DNA from: Clostridiales bacterium Firm_16 | GTDB lineage: Bacteria > Bacillota > Clostridia > Saccharofermentanales > Saccharofermentanaceae | Direction: 5' to 3' | DNA: 64,000 nt | Assembly (NCBI GenBank): GCA_001604185.1 | Contig: LVAV01000092.1 | Span: 1-64,000 of the forward strand | Part shown: positions 34,654 to 42,320 of the stretch, piece by piece | How the letters are laid out: the number at the start of each line of letters is the position of its first letter | How positions within the stretch are numbered: position 1 is the stretch's first letter | Program-made: the position numbers and the translations under genes | The notes under the pieces: generated by a model | What the model was told of the DNA's origin: nothing | What the model saw: only the letters and a program-made list of their open reading frames with translations | The model's database searches: none

Positions 34654-34734
34654 GTGAAATGTAGCAAGTCATTTCCAATTATGCCACTAAGAGTGTATCG
34701 CCTCGCTCCCTGTCGAAGCCATACACTCTTTTTT
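34654..34734 (+). ncRNA. Candidate ~80-nt small RNA
   Basis: A short transcription unit with a good promoter, a predicted start near 34654, a first hairpin (GAAATG/CATTTC, 34656-34675), an unpaired AATTATGCC segment and a strong terminator (34689-34734). The only ATG near the start is followed at once by a stop (ATG TAG), so no protein is encoded. Its 3' end just meets the metallophosphoesterase stop codon (34733-34735), giving little antisense overlap. No RNA family is recognised. Confidence rests on the promoter and terminator agreeing with each other. Confidence 0.5.
34689..34734 (+). terminator. Terminator of the candidate small RNA
   Basis: A 10-bp perfect stem (AAGAGTGTAT/ATACACTCTT) with a 22-nt loop is followed by six T residues. 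The U tract is only present in the plus direction. In the minus direction it may still slow polymerase after the metallophosphoesterase gene. Confidence 0.8.
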
Positions 34735-35923
34735 ATGTCTTTTCAATATCGATGATGCAGTATTCCGAGACCGTTCCGCTCTTGAAGGGCACTGCCCAGT
34801 CCGCGATACCGGAGGTAACGATAAAGATGGACTGTCCCCTCTGTTCCAGACCATATGTCGCATCGTTGATCCCGAGCAGTTCGCCGATAGGTCCGATAGG
34901 GATCATCTGACCACCATGTGTATGTCCGCTGAGGACCAGGTCGCAGTTTGCCGATGCTTCGGCCTTATAATCGTTGGGCTGGTGATCCAGCACGATGGCG
35001 AATTTAGAAGGATCCACGGAAGTCATAAGGTCGGAGATCGGCATACGCTTCATGCTTCGGTCTTTCCGTCCGACAATGTAGTAGCAGTCATTGAGTTCCA
35101 GCACCTCATCAAGAAGGACATGGACGTTATTCTTCTTCAGCTCGGAAAGCAGATCGTCATAGCTGAAATCTCTGTAGTTGCTGTACCCTCTGTCGTGATT
35201 TCCGGGTACATAATACACACCATAGGTGCACTGAAATTCGCCCAGTGCCTGACAGGCCCGGACCATGTTTACACGGGTCGTGTCATCGTCCACGTAGTCA
35301 CCGGAGATCACCAGAAGATCCGGCTTGGCCTGCTCGATGGTCTTCATATGCTTGGCGAAACCCTCACCGTCGAAACAGGAACCGACATGGGAATCCGCGA
35401 TCAGGGCAATACGCAGATCGCTGACCTGTTTCTCGGTTGAGATCTTATATTCTGTCTGGTATACCTTGTGGGCCAGATAGTAGGAAGTACTCATATATAC
35501 GGCAGTCAGCAGGATCGCCGCCACGCCGGTCACCCAGTACGGGGTCTTACTGAGGGCGAATTTTCTGGCACGCTTTGCCTTACGGATCTCATCTTTCGAC
35601 ATTCCTTCCGTATTCAAATTGCCCGGATGTTTCTTCGTCCACTTCAGGATCAGCAGTTCCGTCACACTCACGATCATCTCGAGCAACGCCCAGAAAAGGA
35701 TCAGATGCAGCCAGATCAGCACGAAAAAGTAAGGCCGGATCACACAGGTCACGATCATGGCGACCACGAAGGAACCGGAGATCAGCCAGCTGATCTTACG
35801 GGTCTTCCTAGGTAATTCGTCCGGGTTCTTGCCACGCAGTACCAGAACACGTATCCGACAGAGCAGATAGTACATTCCCAGCAGGAGCACGACCAGTATA
35901 GATAGAAAAAGTGCGATAAACAT
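34733..35923 (-). CDS. Membrane-anchored metallophosphoesterase (YkuE/YaeI-like)
   Basis: A 396-residue protein with four N-terminal membrane helices (about 1-25, 44-64, 68-90, 130-150) and a calcineurin-like phosphoesterase domain (~165-396). All metal motifs are present: ADSHVGS, GDYVDDD, GNHD and GHTHGGQ. Relatives act on phospholipid or UDP-linked substrates at the membrane; the substrate here is not known. No gene partner is evident. Confidence 0.88.
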   Translation of the reverse strand: MFIALFLSILVVLLLGMYYLLCRIRVLVLRGKNPDELPRKTRKISWLISGSFVVAMIVTCVIRPYFFVLIWLHLILFWALLEMIVSVTELLILKWTKKHPGNLNTEGMSKDEIRKAKRARKFALSKTPYWVTGVAAILLTAVYMSTSYYLAHKVYQTEYKISTEKQVSDLRIALIADSHVGSCFDGEGFAKHMKTIEQAKPDLLVISGDYVDDDTTRVNMVRACQALGEFQCTYGVYYVPGNHDRGYSNYRDFSYDDLLSELKKNNVHVLLDEVLELNDCYYIVGRKDRSMKRMPISDLMTSVDPSKFAIVLDHQPNDYKAEASANCDLVLSGHTHGGQMIPIGPIGELLGINDATYGLEQRGQSIFIVTSGIADWAVPFKSGTVSEYCIIDIEKT

Positions 35924-36005
35924 TATGTCAAATCTGTCTATTCAGACAGTCTTTCCCTCCAGAAAAAACATATGGGGGAATCTTACCACAGATTCCCCCG
36001 ACATG

Positions 36006-37340
36006 TCACGCTTTTGGTGCAAATCTCTCGTCGATGACTCGTTTCATCTTGCCTTCACTTCTCGGCAGGCTCTTCGGCTCGCAGAGCTTGATCTTGGCAT
36101 GGATACCGGTGATGGAAGCGATCTCACCTTCCAGCATCCTCTCGGTCTTCTCGATCTCACGGATGGAGTCGGAGAAGAAGGAATTGGTCATCTCGACCTT
36201 GACCGTCATGCGGTCCAGATTATTCACACGATCCAGATAGATCATGTAGTGCGGTTCAACTTCACTGTGTGCAAGCAGTACGGCCTCGATCTGAGTCGGG
36301 AATACGTTTACGCCACGGATGATCATCATGTCATCGGCACGGCCGGTCACCTTCTCGATCTTCGGTGTCGTACGTCCGCACTCACACTTACCGTGGTACA
36401 GACGAGTCAGGTCATGGGTGTTATAACGCAGAAGCGGTACACCTTCCTTCGAAACAGAAGAGAATACCAGTTCACCGATCTCTCCATCCGGCAGTGGCTC
36501 GCCGGTCTCCGGATCTACGATCTCCGGAATGAAGTGGTCAGACTCGATGTGGATCAGGTCAGACTTATCGCAGCTGCATCCTACGCCAGGTCCGCAGATC
36601 TCGGTCAGACCGTAGATATCGAAGGCGCGAAGTCCCAGCTTCTCCTCGATCTGGTCACGCATCTCCAGTGTCCATGCTTCGGCACCGAAGATACCGCAAC
36701 GCAGGTTCAGTTCAGACTTATCTACGCCGGCTGCTTCCAACTGATCGGCAATGTGCAGTGCATAAGTCGGTGTGCACATCAGCACTTCCGGTTTCCACTC
36801 ACGCAGGATCTGGATCTGACGGGCTGTATTACCGCCGGATACCGGGATCGCTGTCGCACCGATATCGGCACAGGCGAAATGTGGACCAAGACCACCGGTG
36901 AACAGACCGTAACCATATGCGATATGAACCAGATCACCCTTCTGGACACCGGCACGTGCCATAGAACGGCAGAGTACGGAGTTCCAGAGCTTGACATCGT
37001 TCGCTGTATAACCTACGACCTTCATGCGGCCGGTGGTTCCGGAAGAAGCATGGACACGAACCAGTTCTTCTCTCGGTACAGCCAGTGTTCCGAAGGGGTA
37101 GTTATCACGGAAATCGAATTTATCGGTGAAAGGAAGTTTCGGCAGATCCTCGATACTCTTGATATCTCCCGGTGTGACGCCCTTCTCATCCATTCTCTTA
37201 CGGTAATACGGAACATGCTCGTACATACGGTTCACGCACTTGATCAGGCGCTCACTCTGTACCTTGGCACGCTCGTCTTCAGACATGCATTCTGCCTGCG
37301 GATCCCAGATCCAGCTCTTCGATTCTCTTCTCATGTTCAT
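36006..37340 (-). CDS. paaK: Phenylacetate-CoA ligase, T-box controlled
   Basis: Adenylating enzyme that activates phenylacetate or related aryl acids with CoA. It has 444 residues from the ATG at 37340; a second ATG six bases later is also possible. The ATP-binding loop is HASSGTTGRMKVVGYT and the AMP motif is DIYGLTEICGPG. The C-terminal catalytic Lys lies in RSEGKMKRV. A Cys-rich insertion (GKCECGRTT) may bind zinc. The gene sits alone behind a T-box leader, so its expression rises when a tRNA, probably an aromatic one, is uncharged. In anaerobes this enzyme often follows phenylpyruvate or indolepyruvate oxidation. Confidence 0.9.
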   Translation of the reverse strand: MNMRRESKSWIWDPQAECMSEDERAKVQSERLIKCVNRMYEHVPYYRKRMDEKGVTPGDIKSIEDLPKLPFTDKFDFRDNYPFGTLAVPREELVRVHASSGTTGRMKVVGYTANDVKLWNSVLCRSMARAGVQKGDLVHIAYGYGLFTGGLGPHFACADIGATAIPVSGGNTARQIQILREWKPEVLMCTPTYALHIADQLEAAGVDKSELNLRCGIFGAEAWTLEMRDQIEEKLGLRAFDIYGLTEICGPGVGCSCDKSDLIHIESDHFIPEIVDPETGEPLPDGEIGELVFSSVSKEGVPLLRYNTHDLTRLYHGKCECGRTTPKIEKVTGRADDMMIIRGVNVFPTQIEAVLLAHSEVEPHYMIYLDRVNNLDRMTVKVEMTNSFFSDSIREIEKTERMLEGEIASITGIHAKIKLCEPKSLPRSEGKMKRVIDERFAPKA

Positions 37341-37675
37341 ACCTTCCTTTCGCATGATCGGCAACAAAAAATCCCATTGCCGTTCCTTCAAACAGCAATG
37401 GGACGAAAATTCATATTTCGCGGTACCACCCATCTTCGAGTCTTTCCCCTATTGAAAAGAACTCGCGCTCGTCAAGACCTGACAGTCTCTGCCCTCAAGT
37501 AACGGTGGGCTCTCCGTATCCCCCTACTTACCATCTCCGGTGTTCAGAAGATCTGCTCAGGAGTGAACTTCGACTGATCTTGCTTCGTATGCAGGCTCTC
37601 AATCCCAGACCCGCACGCCCTGTACGACTTCCGATCGCTACTTTCTCCGTCATCGCATTTCGCTTATAAAACGTT
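37341..37675 (-). promoter_or_regulatory. T-box riboswitch leader of paaK
   Basis: The leader holds the canonical T-box GGGTGGTACCGCG (37419-37431), which pairs with the tRNA acceptor end. It is followed by a competing antiterminator and terminator. A long stem I region (about 37555-37660) precedes it. In the presumed specifier loop GAAGTTCAC the likeliest codon is UUC (37565-37567, Phe), although GUU is possible. Uncharged tRNA binding would favour readthrough into paaK. The T-box call is firm; the specifier is tentative. Confidence 0.93.
37365..37402 (-). terminator. Regulated terminator of the T-box leader
   Basis: CCCATTGC and GCAATGGG form an 8-bp stem followed by ATTTTTTG, 25 nt before the paaK start. 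Part of the 5' arm (TCGTCCC region) can instead pair with the T-box to form the antiterminator. Confidence 0.93.
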
Positions 37676-37681
37676 AAGTCG

Positions 37682-37710
37682 ATTATGCGGCGAAACATTT
37701 TCAATGTCAA
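37682..37710 (-). promoter_or_regulatory. Promoter of the T-box-paaK transcript
   Basis: A perfect TTGACA (37705-37710), 17-bp spacer and CATAAT (37682-37687). Transcription would start near 37675, giving a leader of about 335 nt. Confidence 0.82.
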
Positions 37711-37769
37711 GTTTTTTTCTACAGGAAGAATGTAAACTCTCCAACCCTTTCCGCTTCGATGGCAATGAG

Positions 37770-37794
37770 AAAAGGCCGTCCTTTCGGACAGCCC
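37770..37794 (-). terminator. Terminator of the padR operon
   Basis: GGCTGTCC-GAAA-GGACGGCC forms an 8-bp stem with one G-U pair and a GNRA loop, followed by TTTTCTC. It lies about 55 nt past the last gene of the operon. Confidence 0.85.
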
Positions 37795-37846
37795 TTACTC
37801 GTTTCTTTTTCCTTTCGGATATTTACTCCGCTCAGCCGGTCTTCTC

Positions 37847-38179
37847 CTAACCGTTGTTGTTTGCTGAAGCGGTATCCTTTAAATTCTTTGTTTCGCCTTC
37901 GTCTTCGTCTCTCAGATCGATATGGATGCCGATGATCTTTACATCTACGCCCTTATCGTCTACCAGTACGTGGATACCCGGAATATCTACCCGGACTCCG
38001 TCATCGTCGCTGATATCGACGCCGTACCCGGCATTCTTGATTTCTTCATATGCTGTGCCATTGATCACACTGACGACGCCGGAACCGACGGTCATGGCCA
38101 TACTGGCGAAGAATAGAATCACAGAAAGCACGAAGCTGGCTACCATGATGCAGACCAGAACTGCGGATGATTTTTTCAT
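37847..38179 (-). CDS. Small exported or membrane protein of unknown function
   Basis: A 110-residue protein with one N-terminal membrane helix or uncleaved signal (about 7-35) and an Asp/Val-rich extracellular part. In it VDI-D-DGV-VDIPGIHV and VDVKIIGIHIDL read as two tandem beta-strand units. It is 12 nt after the HAAS gene. In similar PadR operons the third gene often encodes a DUF4097-like beta-helix, and this could be a very short relative. That is a guess. Confidence 0.65.
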   Translation of the reverse strand: MKKSSAVLVCIMVASFVLSVILFFASMAMTVGSGVVSVINGTAYEEIKNAGYGVDISDDDGVRVDIPGIHVLVDDKGVDVKIIGIHIDLRDEDEGETKNLKDTASANNNG

Positions 38180-38191
38180 ATGCTGCCTCCT

Positions 38192-39001
38192 TTATGCTTC
38201 TTTGCTCCAGAGTTTGCCGAGCCACTTGAAGTAGGCGGCGATTCCCTTGAAGAACCACTTGATCGCGAAGAACAGAACGATCAACGCCGAGATGGTCGCG
38301 AAAACCATCGCCAATGCCAGGCAGACGGATGCTGCGGTTGCAGATGTGACTCCTGTAAACAGGAAGTATGCTGCGAATCCTGTTGCCACCGGCCATGCGA
38401 TCAGGGCAAGAAGCAGAAGGATCGCCAGTGCCAGTGCCGGAATACCGACAAAGATCGTGAATACCACGGCGAAAACTTTCGAGTTTCCGATCTTATCCGG
38501 GAATTGATGGGTCGGATCCTGAGAAGGATACTTGGAATAATCCGGGAGTGTGTACTCTTTCTTCTTGTGTGTGTATTCCGTGTACTCTTCCTTCTCTTTC
38601 GCACCTCTGTGCGGGAAGTTGCCGCCCAGTTCCTTCTTCGGCGGAATATTCTTGGCCGGGATGGCTTCCTTGCTGTTGCAGAATCCTGCGATGGTCTGTG
38701 CGCCGACTCCGCAGCCCAGGCCGAATCCCGTACGAAGCGGAACAGTCGGATAATCCGGGTTCACGTCACCTGTTGCGCCGGACACACCCTGCATATCGAA
38801 AGCAGGAACCGTATCACTCAGATAGATCTGGGCCACTTCGCTTGGAGAACCGAGCTTGGCCGCGATCTCACTCTCATTCTTTCCTTCCGAGATACCGATC
38901 TCGAAGTGTGTTTCAAATTCCTTGATGATGTCTTCAACATCGCTGGAAGGAAGTGCCTTCAGCTGTGTACGCAGAGAGGCAATATACTCATTTTTATTCA
39001 T
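38192..39001 (-). CDS. HAAS/DUF1700-domain membrane protein
   Basis: A 269-residue protein whose first ~65 residues form the HAAS domain (YIASLRTQLKALPSSDVEDIIKEFETHFEIG, then EIAAKLGSPSEVAQIYL). A ~90-residue polar linker and about four membrane helices (from ~175) follow. The HAAS domain is typically encoded next to PadR repressors, as here, where the start overlaps the padR stop by 4 nt. It may sense the envelope or modulate PadR; this is inferred from the pairing. Confidence 0.88.
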   Translation of the reverse strand: MNKNEYIASLRTQLKALPSSDVEDIIKEFETHFEIGISEGKNESEIAAKLGSPSEVAQIYLSDTVPAFDMQGVSGATGDVNPDYPTVPLRTGFGLGCGVGAQTIAGFCNSKEAIPAKNIPPKKELGGNFPHRGAKEKEEYTEYTHKKKEYTLPDYSKYPSQDPTHQFPDKIGNSKVFAVVFTIFVGIPALALAILLLLALIAWPVATGFAAYFLFTGVTSATAASVCLALAMVFATISALIVLFFAIKWFFKGIAAYFKWLGKLWSKEA

Positions 39002-39315
39002 GCGCTTTTCCCTCCCACTATCTTGTTTACACTTGCCGTGAAGGAATTCCAGTCATCCAGAAGTTCCTTCAATCTTGCTCTGCCCATTGCGGTGAGACTA
39101 TAGTATTTCCTCGGTGGGCCGCTCTGGGATTCCTGCAGATAGGATGCCACCAGACCATCGCTTGCCAGCTTGCGGAGCAGCGGATACACGGTACCATCAG
39201 AGATCATGATCGTCTCGGATAACGTACTGGCCAGTTCATAACCATACCGGTCTGCGTCCTGGAGCATGGCTAAAACACAAAGGTCAAGAACACCCTTTTT
39301 GAATTGAACATTCAT
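38998..39315 (-). CDS. PadR-family transcriptional regulator
   Basis: A 105-residue winged-helix repressor: FKKGVLDLCVLAMLQDADRYGYEL, then the recognition segment SDGTVYPLLRKLASDGLV and the wing GPPRKYYSLTAMGR. AAGGAGG lies 7 nt before the ATG at 39315. A perfect GTATTG-N9-CAATAC palindrome stands just downstream of its promoter's -10, consistent with self-repression of the whole operon. Confidence 0.93.
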   Translation of the reverse strand: MNVQFKKGVLDLCVLAMLQDADRYGYELASTLSETIMISDGTVYPLLRKLASDGLVASYLQESQSGPPRKYYSLTAMGRARLKELLDDWNSFTASVNKIVGGKSA

Positions 39316-39360
39316 GTGCACGCCTCCTTTTCAGTTGTATTTATATTCTTGTTATGTTCA

Positions 39361-39381
39361 GTATTGCACATTCAACAATAC
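39361..39381. promoter_or_regulatory. PadR operator candidate
   Basis: A perfect inverted repeat GTATTG-N9-CAATAC lies between the -10 box (39384-39389) and the ribosome site of padR. An additional CAATAC half-site (39410-39415) overlaps the -35. A bound dimer would cover the transcription start. Confidence 0.72.
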
Positions 39382-39383
39382 CG

Positions 39384-39412
39384 ATTATAGAACGCTACTA
39401 TAGATAAGTCAA
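39384..39412 (-). promoter_or_regulatory. Promoter of the padR operon
   Basis: TTGACT (39407-39412), a 17-bp spacer and perfect TATAAT (39384-39389). Confidence 0.9.
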
Positions 39413-39434
39413 TACCGTTTCATATTCACATGCC

Positions 39435-39475
39435 AAAAATCCCCGACGCGCTTACGCAGTAACGCAGCATCGAGG
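39435..39475 (-). terminator. Terminator of the hprK-murB-rapZ-whiA operon
   Basis: A 9-pair stem (CCTCGATGC with GCGTCGGGG, including G-U pairs) is followed by ATTTTTGG, about 30 nt past the whiA stop. Confidence 0.75.
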
Positions 39476-39505
39476 ACCGGATGACAGAGCTTTTCACATA
39501 GTAAT

Positions 39506-40396
39506 TCAGAGCATGTCGATAAGTTTATTCAGACGGTGGTTCATGCCGGACTTGCTGATGGGCGGATCCATCAGGCGCCCCAGTTCCGTCAGGGACAGTC
39601 CGGGATTGTCGATATGGAGCCTGGCCACCTCCAGCAGATCCTTCGGGATGCGGCCGGCTTTCTCGGAAGCCAGCAGTTCTTCCAGTTTCCGGGTCCGGGC
39701 CGCGCTGGCTTCGGCCTGTCTCTTCATGGTCCAGTTATCCAGATTGTAGGAACTGGCCACCATTTTGTTAACGTTTCTCTGCACACGGATGGTCTGCAGG
39801 TCCATCATCTGGTTCATGGCGCCGAGGATCACGAGGAAATCGCTGACTTCGTCGATCTTCTTGAAGTACAGGCTCCAGACCTGGTCCAGTACCCGCGTCA
39901 TGGGCTGGATGTCCTCCATATGGAAAAGAAGGATCAATGGTTTCACGAAGGCATCGGTCCGGCAGAGGATCTCGATGCGGGTCTTATTTTTCGGGTCGGA
40001 AAAAGAACCTCTCGCGAGGAATGCCCCTCGCAGCATGGCGCGGCGGAGCCCACCGTCTTCGGAGATCTCATCGCTGATTACGTCCGGGGAAATATAAGGT
40101 TCGATAAACTCTGCCCATGCCTGTCCGGGAAAAGAAACGGTATACACGCTTCCGCCTCTTCGGCCGACTTTCTCCACTTCGCCCAGTGCCTGAATGCCTT
40201 CCGCTTTCCGGGAATCCAGAAGAAGCCTCTGGGCCACCGGTTCCTTGGCACAGGTCACGGATACGGTATCTTCCTTCTCTGTCCAGCCGCTGCAAAGAGA
40301 GATGGCGGCCATTTCCGCCGCCCACTCTTCCTTCGTATAGTGCATGAACTTGATGATCTCGTTCTTGATCTGGGAAGAAAGGCTACCCTCACTCAT
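39506..40396 (-). CDS. whiA: DNA-binding protein WhiA
   Basis: A 296-residue member of the WhiA family, with an N-terminal LAGLIDADG-like domain (LRRAMLRGAFLARGSFSDP) and a C-terminal helix-turn-helix (LSLTELGRLMDPPISKSGMNHRLNKL). In Firmicutes it influences division and chromosome segregation; sporulation control is the role in actinomycetes. It overlaps rapZ by 4 nt. The glmR (yvcK) gene that usually lies between them is absent. Confidence 0.95.
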   Translation of the reverse strand: MSEGSLSSQIKNEIIKFMHYTKEEWAAEMAAISLCSGWTEKEDTVSVTCAKEPVAQRLLLDSRKAEGIQALGEVEKVGRRGGSVYTVSFPGQAWAEFIEPYISPDVISDEISEDGGLRRAMLRGAFLARGSFSDPKNKTRIEILCRTDAFVKPLILLFHMEDIQPMTRVLDQVWSLYFKKIDEVSDFLVILGAMNQMMDLQTIRVQRNVNKMVASSYNLDNWTMKRQAEASAARTRKLEELLASEKAGRIPKDLLEVARLHIDNPGLSLTELGRLMDPPISKSGMNHRLNKLIDML

Positions 40397-41292
40397 GTCT
40401 TGTTTCCCTCAGTGCGCTGGTAGCGCGGATCTTTGTCGATATCACGGTGATGGATCGATACACGGTATCCCGCTTTCTTCAGACCTTCGAAGAACCGCTC
40501 GGCCATATAGACGGAACGGTGACGGCCGCCGGTGCAGCCGACGCCCACCGATAATCTGGCCTTGCCCTCTCGGATATAGAAGGGGATGGAGAACAGGAAA
40601 AGATCCATCATCTTGTCATAGTACTGTTTCGTCTCTTCGTATCCTTCCAGGAATTCCACGATGGCCTGATCCTTGCCGGAAAGCATCTTCAGGTTCGGAT
40701 CGTAGAACGGATTCGGAAGGAATCGTACATCACAGGAGATATCGCAGTCTCCCGGCAGACCGTACTTAAATCCGAAGGATTCTACATGGATATCCATGGT
40801 GCTGACTTCTTCCGCTTCGATAATGTGCAGAAGTTCTTCCCGAAGGGCACTAAGTGCCATCATGGAAGTGTCCAGAACATGGGTTGCCCGGGCACGGATG
40901 CCCCGGAGCATCGATCTTTCTTTATCGATCGCCTCCACCAGGGACAGTCCGTCTGAAAGCGGATGCTTTCTTCGGGTCTGGCGATAACGGCTCACCAGCA
41001 CCTGATCGTTGGCCTCCAGGAAAATAATGCGATACGGGCATTCCAGAGCCTTGATCTCGTTCATGGCTTTGCCGAATCCCTTTAGAAATTCATTACTTCG
41101 AATATCAACTACGAAAGCCAGCCGGTTGATGGCATAGCCTTCACCGCCCTGACCTTTCAGGAAGGTACGGACCAGCTCCGGCAGAACCAGCGGGGGCAGA
41201 TTATCTATACAGAAATACCCCTGATCCTCCAGAACATGTACAGCCTGGCTTTTTCCCGCACCGGACATACCGGTAAGAATAATCACATCCAT
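40393..41292 (-). CDS. rapZ: RNase adapter/nucleotide-binding protein RapZ
   Basis: A 299-residue P-loop protein with TGMSGAGKSQAVHVLED at the N-terminus and GCTGGRHRSVYMAERF near the C-terminus, both family hallmarks. In E. coli it controls glucosamine-6-phosphate synthase through small RNAs; in Firmicutes the role is less clear. It lies between murB and whiA, a conserved position. Confidence 0.95.
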   Translation of the reverse strand: MDVIILTGMSGAGKSQAVHVLEDQGYFCIDNLPPLVLPELVRTFLKGQGGEGYAINRLAFVVDIRSNEFLKGFGKAMNEIKALECPYRIIFLEANDQVLVSRYRQTRRKHPLSDGLSLVEAIDKERSMLRGIRARATHVLDTSMMALSALREELLHIIEAEEVSTMDIHVESFGFKYGLPGDCDISCDVRFLPNPFYDPNLKMLSGKDQAIVEFLEGYEETKQYYDKMMDLFLFSIPFYIREGKARLSVGVGCTGGRHRSVYMAERFFEGLKKAGYRVSIHHRDIDKDPRYQRTEGNKT

Positions 41293-41308
41293 GATGTTTC
41301 TCCCTCGA

Positions 41309-42283
41309 TCACTCTTGCTGGGTATAACCTACCCCCACGAAACGCACTTCGCGTTCCAAGGTCACACCATTCTTCTCCTTAATGATTGCCTGTACTTTCT
41401 TCGTCAGCTGATCGATATCGTCAGCTGTAGCATTACCGATGTTGACTACAAATCCCGCATGCTTCTCCGAGATCTGTGCGCCGCCGACCGTGAATCCCTT
41501 AAGGCCCGCTTCCTGGATCAAAGCTCCGGTATAGAAGCCTACCGGACGCTTGAACATACTGCCTGCGCTAGGCAGGTTCAGGGGCTGGGACTTGGTCCGC
41601 TTCTCTGTATATGTACGGATCTGGGCTTCGATCTCTTCTTTATTGCCGCGCTTCAGTTTCAGTACGACACTCAGAACGATCCCGCCCTTCTCCATGAAGC
41701 AGCTGGTTCTGTATCCGTAAGCGAAATTGCCTCTTGTCACTGTGAAGGATTCCCCGTCCTCCGTAATGCAGAGAGCCGATTCGACGACCTCAGACATATC
41801 GTGGTCATAGGCACCGGCATTCATGAACACCGCACCGCCGACCGATCCCGGAATACCGGATGCGAATTCCAGTCCGGTAAGTGCATTCTTCATGGCTACC
41901 GACGAGACCTTCGTCAGAAGCGCGCCGGCACAGGCGTGCATATACATACACTCCGGATCCTCCGGGTCTTCTTCCAGTCTTATGTCGGAAAACTTATCTC
42001 CCAGGCGGATCACCAGTCCGTCGATACCCTTGTCGGACACCACGAGATTGGATCCGTTTCCCATAAGGAAATACGAAAGGCCTGCTGCTTTGGCAGACTT
42101 CACCAGTGCGATCACTTCCCCGACCTCTTCCGGTTCCGAATAGATCTGTGCCGGTCCTCCGACACGGAAAGAAGTATGACTCTTCAATACTTCTCCCATT
42201 ACCAGTTTCTCTTCCAGCTCCTGAAATCCCTCCTCACAGAGTTTCTTTCTGAATGCCTGTATCGTCTGCTCGTCTGCTTTCAT
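41309..42283 (-). CDS. murB: UDP-N-acetylenolpyruvoylglucosamine reductase
   Basis: FAD enzyme for the second committed step of peptidoglycan precursor synthesis. The 324 residues carry SFRVGGPAQIY and FLMGNGSNLVV for FAD binding, LEFASGIPGSVGGAVFMNAGAY, and the type II active-site segment SAGSMFKRP. In type II MurB the catalytic residue of this segment is Ser or Cys; here Ser. It follows hprK in the operon. Confidence 0.96.
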   Translation of the reverse strand: MKADEQTIQAFRKKLCEEGFQELEEKLVMGEVLKSHTSFRVGGPAQIYSEPEEVGEVIALVKSAKAAGLSYFLMGNGSNLVVSDKGIDGLVIRLGDKFSDIRLEEDPEDPECMYMHACAGALLTKVSSVAMKNALTGLEFASGIPGSVGGAVFMNAGAYDHDMSEVVESALCITEDGESFTVTRGNFAYGYRTSCFMEKGGIVLSVVLKLKRGNKEEIEAQIRTYTEKRTKSQPLNLPSAGSMFKRPVGFYTGALIQEAGLKGFTVGGAQISEKHAGFVVNIGNATADDIDQLTKKVQAIIKEKNGVTLEREVRFVGVGYTQQE

Positions 42284-42320
42284 GCTTTCTTCCTGGTTTC
42301 TCCTTTAATTCGTTCTTTCT

